Part shown: piece after piece, positions 34,362-44,800 of the stretch | Numbering within the stretch: the stretch's first letter is position 1 | How the letters are laid out: each line of letters starts with the position of its first letter | Assembly (NCBI RefSeq): GCF_005889735.1 | Contig: NZ_VCKY01000007.1 | Span: 1-64,000, forward strand | From: Nonomuraea turkmeniaca | GTDB lineage: Bacteria; Actinomycetota; Actinomycetes; Streptosporangiales; Streptosporangiaceae | Reading direction: 5' to 3' | Length of the DNA stretch: 64,000 bases | Notes under the pieces: generated by a model | What the model was told of the DNA's origin: nothing | What the model saw: only the letters and a program-made list of their open reading frames with translations | Databases searched by the model: none | Made by a program: the position numbers and the translations under genes

Positions 34362-35848
34362 GCCGGGCGGTGCGGCGGTTCGAGCCGCGCCCGCGCGCCT
34401 CGACGCGGCTGTTCTGTTTCCCGCACGCCGGCGGGGCCGCCAGCGGCTACCGGGCCTGGGTTCCACTGCTGCCGCAGGACGTCGAACTGGTCGCGCTCCA
34501 ATATCCGGGCCGGGAGGACCGGCTGGCCGATCCGCTGGAGAGCACCATGGCCGGGCTGGTGGCCCAGCTCGCCGACGCGGTCGAGCCGCTGCTCGATCGG
34601 CCGTACACGTTCTTCGGGCACAGCATGGGCGCCGCCGTCGCCTACGAGGTGGCGCTGGAGCTGCGGCGCAGGCACGCGCCCCGGCCGGTGCGCCTGTTCG
34701 CCTCCGGCCACGAAGGACCCGGCCGCGCGCGCGGCGGAACCGTGCACCTCAGCGACGACGCGTCGCTCGCCGCGGAACTGGCCAGGCTCGGCGGATCGGG
34801 CTCGCACCTGCTCGACGACCCGGAGCTGCGGGCCCTGATGCTGCCGATCATCCGCAACGACTACCGGCTGATCGAGACCTACCGCCCGGCCACCGCCCCG
34901 CCGCTGGACTGCCCCATCACGGCCCTGCGCGGCACGAGCGACCACGACGTCACCGACGCCGACGCCCGCGCCTGGGCCGAGGTCACGACCGCCGGCTGTG
35001 AGGCGCTGGCCCTGCCCGGAGGGCACTTCTACCTGCTGCCCGAACGCGAGCGGCTGGTCCGGGCCGTCGTGGCGCGCCTCCACCCCGACCACCAGAGGAG
35101 TCCCATGACCACCACCGAAGCCAACCCCTTCACCGAGGACTTCCGCGACGACTACATGTACGTCGCCGAGATCTACGACCTGCTGTCCGGCTCCCACTGG
35201 GAGCAGATCCGCCACCACCTCGTCGGCGCGCTCGCGGACGTCGACCCCTCCTACGGGCCCGTGGTGGACCTCGGCGCGGGCACCGGCCAGGCCACCCACG
35301 TCGTCGGCGCCACGCTGCCCGATGCGCGGATCATCGCCACCGAGCCGTCCTCCGCCATGCGCATCGCTCTGATCAACAAGCTCGCCAACAACCCTGATCT
35401 CAAACGCCGCGTCACCGTGCTGCCCTCGCTGGCCCAGCACGCCGAGCTGCCCGATCGCATCAGCGCCGTGACCGCTTTCGGCATGATGGGCTATCTCACC
35501 GAGGCCGACCGCAAGGAGCTGTTCAGGAAGCTCGCCGAACGGATGCCGCCGGGCGCGCCCATCGTCATGGAGCTGATGGCGCTGTCCTCTCCCCAGGAGA
35601 TGGTCCCGGCGAGGATCGCCCGCGAGCAGCTCGGCGAGCACACCTACGAGGTGTGGATGCGCGGCGAGCCCGGCGGGCCCGGAACCATGCGCTACGCCTC
35701 CAGCTTCACCGTCACCCGCGCCGGCAAGGTCGTGAAGCGGATGTACGTCGAGCAGGAGTGGTTCACGTTCGGCATCGAGGAGCTGGAGGCCGAGTCGGGG
35801 ATGCGCGGCCACAAGCTCACCAACGAGATCATCGTCCTGACCCGCTGA
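34358..35848 (+). CDS. Type II thioesterase fused to a SAM methyltransferase
   Basis: One open frame of 496 residues from ATG 34358. Residues 1-245 are a type II thioesterase: LFCFPHAGGAASGYRAW, Ser in FFGHSMGAAVAYE, an Asp in GTSDHDV and His in GGHFYLL; it would clear misprimed carrier domains, as YbtT/PchC do. From residue 250 (MTTTEANPFTEDFRDD) a class I methyltransferase follows, with VVDLGAGTGQATHVV. AGAGGAG lies 6 bases before this internal ATG at 35105, yet no stop separates the two parts. Either a true fusion is made, or an ancestral stop was lost and the methyltransferase is also translated separately. A paralogue is at 55018. Confidence 0.85.
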   Translation: MSRAVRRFEPRPRASTRLFCFPHAGGAASGYRAWVPLLPQDVELVALQYPGREDRLADPLESTMAGLVAQLADAVEPLLDRPYTFFGHSMGAAVAYEVALELRRRHAPRPVRLFASGHEGPGRARGGTVHLSDDASLAAELARLGGSGSHLLDDPELRALMLPIIRNDYRLIETYRPATAPPLDCPITALRGTSDHDVTDADARAWAEVTTAGCEALALPGGHFYLLPERERLVRAVVARLHPDHQRSPMTTTEANPFTEDFRDDYMYVAEIYDLLSGSHWEQIRHHLVGALADVDPSYGPVVDLGAGTGQATHVVGATLPDARIIATEPSSAMRIALINKLANNPDLKRRVTVLPSLAQHAELPDRISAVTAFGMMGYLTEADRKELFRKLAERMPPGAPIVMELMALSSPQEMVPARIAREQLGEHTYEVWMRGEPGGPGTMRYASSFTVTRAGKVVKRMYVEQEWFTFGIEELEAESGMRGHKLTNEIIVLTR

Positions 35849-35861
35849 GGGAGACCACGCC

Positions 35862-38800
35862 GTGCCCCTGACCTTGGAGATCGTCCGCAACACCGTGGCC
35901 GACCTGCTGCAGCGCGATCCAGGCGAGATAGGCGACCATGACAACCTGATCCGCTGCGGGATGGACTCGATCACGGCCATGCGCCTGGCCGGCCGCTGGC
36001 GGCGGGCCGGCGTACGGCTCGACGTTGCCGAGCTGGCCGAGACACCCACCATCGGCCACTGGTGGTCGCTCATCTCCGCCCGCCAAGGGCAGCCACTCGA
36101 GGCGGCCGTCGAGGTGAAGGTGGACGAGGGCGTGCCGTTCCCGCTCACACCCGTGCAGCATGCGTACTGGATCGGGCGGCGCGAGGGCCAGGTGCTCGGC
36201 AACGTCGGCTGCCACGCCTACATCGAGTTCGACGGGCTGGGCGTGGCGCCCGAGCGGCTCCAACGCGCCGTGCGTGCCCTGGTCCACCGCCACGCCCAGC
36301 TGCGCACCCGTTTCCTCGACGACGGCACCCAGCAAGCCCTCCCGCCCGATGACCCGGCGGTGTGGTCGCGGCTCACGGTCCACGACCTGACCTCCCTGGA
36401 CGCGGCCGGGGCGGAGAGCGCGCTGCTGGAGCTGCGCGAGACCCTGTCGCACCGGCTGCTCGACGCCGCACACGGCGAGGTCTTCGACGTACGGCTGTCG
36501 CTGCTGCCCGGCGGCGCCACCCGCATCCACTTCGAACTGGACCTGCTGGTCGCCGACGTGCTCAGCCTGCGCATGATCCTCACCGAGCTGGCCGCGCTCT
36601 ACGCCGACCCGCACGCCCCGCTGCCGCCCATCGACTACAGCTTCCAGCGCTACCTGGCCGAGCAGGACGTCCTGCGGGCGGAGGCGCGGGCGCGCGACCG
36701 TGCGTACTGGCAGGAACGCCTGGCCGACCTGCCCGGCGGCCCGCAGCTCCCGCTCGCCGTGCCGCCGGAGTCGGTCACTGGTCCGCGTTTCGTCCGTCGC
36801 AGCCACTGGCTGTCCGCCGAGGAATGGGAGCGGCTCGAACGCCGGGCCAGGGAGCACGGCCTCACCCCTTCCACCGTGCTGGCCGCCGCCTACGCCGAAG
36901 TGCTCGCCGCCTGGAGCGCCACACCGCGCTTCCTGCTCAACCTGCCCTTGTTCGACCGGCACGATCTCCATCCTTCCGTCGGTCACCTGGTGGCCGACTT
37001 CACCAGCCTCGTCCTGCTGGAAGTGGACGCCTCCGAGTCGTTGCCGTTCGCCGAGCTGGCCCGCCGCATCCAGGCCCGCCTGCACGCCGACCTCGCGCAC
37101 ACCGATTACTCGGGGATCGAGGTGCTGCGTGACCTGACCCGCGCCCACCCCGGCTCGCCGCCCACCGCCCCTGTCGTCTTCGCCGGCAACCTCGACGGTG
37201 AGCTGGTCGATCCCGTCTTCCGGCGGGAGCTGGGCGAGCTCGGCTGGATGATCTCCCAGACGCCGCAGGTGTGGCTCGACTACCAGATGGTGTTGCACGA
37301 CGGGCGCCTCGTGATCTGCTGGGACGCGGTTGCGGAGCTGTTCCCGGCGGGCGTGCTGGACGCGATGTTCGCCGCCCATGGGCGGTTGCTGGAATGGCTG
37401 GGATCGGCGGACTGGGCTGAGCCTGTGCCGTCGCTGGTGCCCGAGCCTCAGGTGGTCGTGCGGGAGCGGGTGAACGACACGACCGGGCCGGCACCCGGGC
37501 GGTTGTTGCATGAGGGGTTCTTCGCGCAGGATCCGGAGCGGGTGGCTCTGGTGTGGGATGGCGGTTCGTTGTCGTATGGCGAGCTGGCCGACCGGGTGTT
37601 GCGGGTGGCCGGATGGTTGCGGTCTCGCGGGGTGCGGCCGGGGGATCCGGTGGGCGTCGTGCTGCCCAAGGGACCCGAGCAGGTGACGGCCGTCCTCGGG
37701 GTGCTGGCCGCCGGGGGTGTGTATGTGCCGGTCGGGGTGGATCAGCCTGCCGCCCGCCGGGAGCGGATCTTGTCACGAGCCGGCGTCGAGGTGGTGCTGA
37801 CCGAGCTCTCGCTCGGTGAGCGGCTGAGCGAGCCCGTGCAGGTGGACCCCGAGCAGCCGGCTTATGTGATCTTCACGTCCGGCTCGACCGGAGAGCCGAA
37901 AGGGGTGCAGGTCAGCCACCGGGCGGCGGTCAACACCATCGAGGATGTCGTGCGTCGCTTCGGTCTGGGCCAAGAGGATCGGGTGCTGGCGGTGTCGGCG
38001 CTCGACTTCGACCTGTCGGTGTTCGACATCTTCGGCTTGCTGTCGGTGGGTGGCGCGGTGGTGCTCATCGGCGAGGACGAGCGGCGCGACGCTGAGCGCT
38101 GGGCGCAACTGGTGGCGGACCATCAGGTGACGGTGTGGAATTCGGTGCCCGCACTGCTGGACATGCTGCTGACCGCCGGGGGAGGCGGCGGCCTGCGGCT
38201 GGCGCTGGTGTCCGGCGACTGGGTAGGCCTGGATCTGGCGCCGCGGCTGGCCGATGAGGCGCCGGAAGCGCGGTTGATCGCCTTGGGCGGGGCGACCGAG
38301 GCGGCGATCTGGTCGAACTACTGCCGGGTTCCTGCCGAGGTGCCCGCGCATTGGCGGTCGGTGCCCTATGGGAAGCCGCTGGGCAACCAGCGCTTCCGGG
38401 TGGTTGACGCCCGAGGGCGAGACTGCCCGGACTGGGTGGCGGGCGAGTTGTGGATCGGCGGTCTGGGGGTGGCCGATGGCTACCGGGGTGATCCGGAGCA
38501 GACGGCCGAGCGGTTTCTGACGGTCGAGGGGGTGCGCTGGTATCGCACCGGGGATCTGGGCCGGTACTGGCCGGACGGGACGTTGGAGTTCCTGGGCCGG
38601 GCCGACGCTCAGGTGAAGATCCGTGGTCACCGGATCGAGCTGGGCGAGGTCGAGGCGGCTCTGCAGGCCGAGGTGGCGCAGGCTGTCGTCGTGGCCTCGG
38701 CGGATCGGCGGCGGTTGCTGGCCGCCGTGGCATCCGACGACGTGGATGCGGAAGCGCTGCGTGCGGGGTTGGCCGAGCGCTTGCCTCCATACATGATCCC

Positions 38801-41800
38801 GGATCGGCTGGTGTCGATGGCGGCGTTGCCGTTGACGGCCAACGGGAAGATCGACCGCAACGCCGTGCGCGCCCTGCTGGAGGAGACAGAGGAGGCGAGG
38901 GCGTTCGTCCCACCGCAGGGGTCGGTGGAGGAGACGGTCGCTGCCGTCTGGCGCGAACTCCTCCACGCCGAGCGGGTCGGGCGTGACGACGACTTCTTCT
39001 TCCTCGGCGGGGACAGCCTGATCGCCACTCGCCTCGTCACCCGCCTACGCGAGATGGGCTTGGCGAACGCGACGCTGGCCAAGCTGTTCCGCACGCCGGT
39101 GCTGGCCGACTTCGCCGCAGGGCTCGCGCTCACCGGCGACGAACGGGCCGAGACATATCCGGCGATCATGGCCGATCACGCGAACCGCTACGAGCCTTTC
39201 CCCCTCACCGAGATCCAGCGGGCGTACTGGCTCGGTCGCGCGGCCGGACTGCCCCTGGGCGGCGTGGGCACCACGTTCTACCTGGAGCTGGCCGGAGCCG
39301 ACATCGACCCGCCGCGTCTGGAAGAGGCGTTGAACCGGCTGATCCAACGTCACGAGATGCTGCGGGCCGTCATCGGCGACGACGGCCGCCAGCGGATCCT
39401 CCCCGAGGTTCCCCGCTTGCGGATCCCCGTAGAGGAGGCTTCCGACGCCGTCACCGCCTCGGCACGTCTGGAGGGCGCACTCGCTCGGCGTGTGTTCGAC
39501 CTCGGCCGGTGGCCGCTGATCGACGTCCGGGTGGTACGCCACAGCGAGGGCGTGCGGCTCGGGATCACCCTGGACTACAGCGTGTTCGACGCGCTCAGTG
39601 GCCAACTGCTGCTCTCCGAGCTGGCCACCCTCTACGCGGACATGGAGGCGGAGCTGCCGCCTGTGGGCGTGTCGTTCCGTGACTACGTGCTGAGTTCGGT
39701 TCATGAATCGGCGGCGCGGGAGAGGGCGGAGGAGTACTGGCGGGACCGGCTCGACGAGCTGCCCCCGGCTCCGCAACTGCCCTTGGCCGTCGATCCGGCG
39801 ACCATTGCCAAGCCGGTATTCGTCCGGAGACGGCACACCGTTCCGGCCGGTCGCTGGGCACGGATCAAGGAGCAGGCCAGGCGGCACGGCGTCACCCCGT
39901 CGGTGGTGCTGCTGACCTGCTACGTCGAAGTGCTCGCTGCCTGGTCCGGGCGTGATGACCTCACCGTCAACCTCACCCTCTTCGACCGCCCGGCCTCCGG
40001 CCATCCTGATATCGGGAACATTCTCGGCGACTTCACCTCTCTGCTGCTGCTCGCCAACCGTCCCGACCCCGGAGAGACCTGGCTGGCCGCTGCTCGACGC
40101 CTGCAGGAGCAACTCGCCGAGGACCTGGAGCATCGCGCCGTCTCCGGGCTTTGGGTGCTGAGGGAGCTCGCCCGCCGGTCGGGCTCGGCGCGATCGGATA
40201 TGCCCGTGGTCTTCACCAGCACCCTCGGCCTGGACGACGACCTCTCCAGGCGGCTGCCCGACGGCTTTCCCCAGATCGTGAACGGGCTGTCGCAGACGCC
40301 GCAGGTGTGGCTCGATCACCAGGTGATGGAGCTGGGCGGGGAGCTGGTGCTGTGCTGGGACGCGGTGGAGGAGCTGTTCCCGGCAAGTGTGCTGGACGCG
40401 ATGTTCGCCGCCTATCAGCGGTTACTGGAACGGCTGGGGGAGGGGAACTGGTCGCAGCCGGTGCCGTCGTTGCTGCCCGGGTCGCAGCATGCGGTGCGAG
40501 AGCTGGTGAACGCAACGGTCGGCCCGGTGTCGGGGCGGTTGTTGCACGAGGGGTTCTTCGCGCAGGATCCGGAGCGGGTGGCTCTGGTGTGGGACGGCGG
40601 CTCGTTGACCTACGGCGAGCTGGCCGACCGGGCGTTGCGGGTGGCCGGGCGGTTGCGCTCTCGCGGGGTCGGTCCTGGCACGCCGGTCGGGGTGGTGCTG
40701 CCCAAGGGACCCGAGCAGGTGACCGCGGTCTTGGGCGTGCTCGCCGCGGGAGGCATGTATGTGCCGGTGGGGGTGGATCAGCCTGCCGCTCGCCGGGAAC
40801 GGATCTTGGCGCGGGCCGGCGTCGAGGAGATGCTGACCGAGCTCGCGTTCGGCGAGCGGCTGAGCGAGCCCGTCAAAGTGCACCCCGAGCAGGCGGCCTA
40901 CGTCATCTTCACCTCCGGCTCGACGGGAGAGCCGAAGGGCGTGCAGGTCAGCCACCAAGCGGCCGTGAACACGATCGAGGACGTGATCCGCAGGTTCGAC
41001 ATGGACGAGCAGGATCGGGTGCTGGCGGTATCGGCGCTGGACTTCGACCTGTCGGTGTTCGACATCTTCGGACTGCTGTCGGTGGGCGGCGCGGTGGTGC
41101 TCATCGAGGAGGACGAGCGACGCGACGCCGAGCGCTGGGCGCAGTTGGTGGCCGAGCACGGCGTGACCGTGTGGAATTCGGTGCCCGCGCTGCTGGACAT
41201 GCTGCTCACCTCGGGAGGAGGTGCCGGGTTGCGGATCGCGCTCGTGTCCGGCGACTGGGTGGGGCCGGATCTGGCGCCCCGGCTGGGCGAGCAGACGCAC
41301 CTCATCGCGCTGGGCGGGGCGACCGAGGCGGCGATCTGGTCCAACTACTGCCGGGTTCCTGCCAAGGTGCCCGCGCACTGGCGGTCGGTGCCCTATGGGA
41401 AGCCGCTGACCAACCAGCGCTTCCGCGTGGTCGACAGCCGAGGACGGGACTGCCCTGACTGGGTGACGGGGGAGTTGTGGATCGGCGGCCTCGGCGTCGC
41501 CGACGGCTACCGGGGCGATCCCCAGCAAACCGCCGAGCGGTTCGTGACCGTAGAGGGAGTGCGCTGGTATCGGACGGGGGACTTGGGCCGGTACTGGCCG
41601 GATGGGACGTTGGAGTTCCTGGGCCGGGCCGACGCTCAGGTGAAGATCCGCGGTCACCGGATCGAGCTGGGCGAGGTCGAGGCGGCTCTGCAAGCCCACC
41701 CGCACGTCGGCCAAGTCGTCGCCGTGACCTCGGCCGACCGGCGCCACCTCCTCGCCGCCGTCACCGAGTCGATCCCCCGAGCCGCCGCCGAGGCGACGCC

Positions 41801-44800
41801 GCGGCCCGCCGGCCCGAAGCCACAAGAGCTGCCGGAGACATGGGAACTCGAATCCCGGTTGGCCGAAGCGCTCCTGACCGGGCTCCTCGCCGACGAGTTC
41901 GGAATCACGCCCACCATCGAGGCCGCACTGGCCCGGAACGGCGTCGACGAGGTCAACCGGCCGATCGCGGACGTGTGGCTGCGGTGGCTGGAGCGGTGGG
42001 ACGTGGTCCAGGCCACCCCGACCGGTCACGTGCCCGGCCCGCGGTTCGACCACTGCCGTGACGCCTCCATCTGGGCCGACCTCATGGACCGCGCGGAGGG
42101 GACGCACCTGGCCCTGATCGCCGGCCGCCTCGCCGAGCGCCGAGGGGACCTGGCCGCGATGCTGCGCGGGGACCGAGAACCCCTCACGCTGCTGGACGAC
42201 CCGGTGCTGTCCCCGGAGGGACAGGCGGCGCTCCGGCCGGAGACCGCGACGACCCTGCAAGTCATCGCCGGACGGCTCGCGGCTCTCGCCGCCGAACTCG
42301 GCCGACCACTGCGGGTCGCCGAGCTGGGCGCGCGGACCGGCCGCACCGCGTGCCGCATCCTGGACGCCATTCCGCCCGGCTCTGTCCACTACACGCTGCT
42401 CGACGAGTCCCCGGTGCTGCTGGACGCCGCGAAGGAGCGGCTGTCCGGCACCCCGCACCCGGTCGGGTACGCCCAGGCGCCGACCGGCACCGTGCCCGCC
42501 CCACTGCGGCACGCCTTCGATGTGGTGATCGCGGCCGCTTCCCTGCACCGATACCCCTCCGTCGCCGCGGGCGTGGAACTCGCCTCGCTGCTCCTGGCCC
42601 CCGGCGGGCTCCTGTACGCCTGGGAGCTCACGGAGCCGGCCCCGCTCACCCTTCAGACGATCAGCCTGCTGGAGCGCGGCTTCGACCGGCTGGACCGGGA
42701 ACGAAGGCGGCGGCGCAGCCCGCTGCTCGACGCCGACCGGTGGCGGGACGTGCTGACCGCAGCGCACTTCGATCACATAGCCGTCCTGCCGCAGGGGCCG
42801 TTCTCGGTGCTGCTGCGTGCCGCCCGCCCGGCCACGCGGCCCGTCGCCGACCCCGACGAGGTCCGTACGTGGCTGCGCGGCCGGATTCCTGGGTACCTCG
42901 TCCCTGACCGCGTGGAGGTCGTTCCCTTCCTGCCGCTCACCGGCAACGGCAAGGTCGATCGGCGGGCCGTGCAGCGGCTGCTGGACACCGGCGGCGGGGC
43001 CGGCGGCTCCGCCACCCCGCCGCAGGGTCCGCTCGAAGGGGTCGTCGCGGCGACCTGGAGCGAGGTGCTCGGCGGTGGCGAGGTGAGCCGTGACGCCGAC
43101 TTCTTCATGCTGGGCGGCGACAGCCTGGCCGCGACCCGGGTGGTCGCGCGGCTCCGGGAGGCCGGGGTCGGCGGTGTCACGATCGGGCGGCTGTTCAGCT
43201 CTCCCGTGCTGGCCGATTTCGCGGCAGGCCTGTCCATGGACGGCTCCCACACGGCGGCCCTGACGCTGCCCGCCGACCCCGAGCACCGCCATGACCCGTT
43301 CCCGCTCACCGAAGTGCAGCAGGCGTACTGGCTGGGGAGGCAGGTGGACTACACGCTCGGCGGTGTCGGCTCGCACTGCTACTTCGAGTTCGAGGGAGAC
43401 GGCATCGACGTCGGGCGCCTGGAGGAGGCGTTCAACCGGCTCGTCCGGCGGCACGAGATGCTGCGCGCGGTCGTCACCGGCGACGGGCGGCAGCGGATCC
43501 TGCCCGGGGTGCCCCGCTTCGTCATCCCCGTGGCCGACGTCCTGGATGACCGGTTCGACCAGGCGCGGGCCGATCTCCGCACGGAGATGTCCCACCAGGT
43601 AGTGGACCTCGCCCGGTGGCCGCTGCTGGACGTCCGTGCGGTCCGGGCCGCCGACGGGCGCGTGTGCTTCGGGCTCAGCCTCGACAACTTCGTCTTCGAC
43701 GGGTTGAGCATGATGATCGTCCTGTCCGAGGCCGCTCGTCTCTACGACGACCCGGAGGCCGAGCTGCCGCCCGTCGGGATGTCGTTCCGCGACTACGTGC
43801 TCAACTCCGCTCCCGATCCGGCCGCGCGGGAGAGGGCCGAGGACTACTGGCGGGAGCGGCTGGACGAGCTGCCGCCGGCTCCGCAGCTGCCCCTGGCCGT
43901 CGATCCGGCCACCGTCACCCGGCCGGCCTTCGTCCGCAGGCGGCACACCATGCCTGCGGACCGCTGGTCACGCATCAAGCAGCGGGCCAGGCGACACGGG
44001 CTGACCCCCTCGGCAGTGCTGCTGACCTGCTACGCCGAGGTGCTCGCGGCCTGGAGTGGGCGCTCCGACGTGACCGTCAACCTCACCCTCTTCGACCGGC
44101 CCGCGCCGGGACAGCCGGGCGGCCACCCGGACATCGCCCGGGTCATCGGCGACTTCACCTCCCTGCTCCTGGTCGGCCATCGGCCCGAGCCGGGCGGCGG
44201 GTGGCTCGACGCGGCCCAGGCGCTGCAGCGCCGGCTCGGCCACGACCTGGAACACCGCGACGTGTCCGCGGTGTGGGTGCTGCGGGAGCTGGCCCGCCGC
44301 TCCCAGGGCGCCTCCGTCGGCATGCCGGTCGTCTTCACCAGCGCCCTGGGACTCGACGACGACCTGTTCGACCGCGCGTTCCAGGCTCCCTGGCGGGAGA
44401 GCTGGTCGGTGTCGCAGACGCCGCAGGTGTGGCTGGATCACCAGGTGATGGAGCTGGGCGGAGAGCTGGTGCTGTGCTGGGACGCGGTCGAGGAGCTGTT
44501 CCCGGCGGGCGTGCTGGACGCGATGTTCGCCGCCTACCAGCGGTTGCTGGGCTGGCTGGACGTGACGGACTGGGCTGAGCCTGTGCCGTCGTTGGTACCC
44601 GAGTCTCAGGTGGCCGTGCGGGAGCGGGTGAACGACACGGCTGCGCCGGTGCCGGGCCGTCTGTTGCACGAAGGGTTCTTCGCGCAGGATCCGGGGCGCG
44701 TGGCGCTGGTGTGGGACGGCGGCTCGTTGACCTACGGCGAGCTGGCCGATCGCGCGTTGCGCGTGGCCGGGTGGTTGCGCTCTCGCGGGGTCGGTCCTGG

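Noticed and set aside
40422-43946. A 1174-codon open frame antisense to the second NRPS
   Set aside because: Shadow of coding DNA in the other strand; no recognisable protein features.
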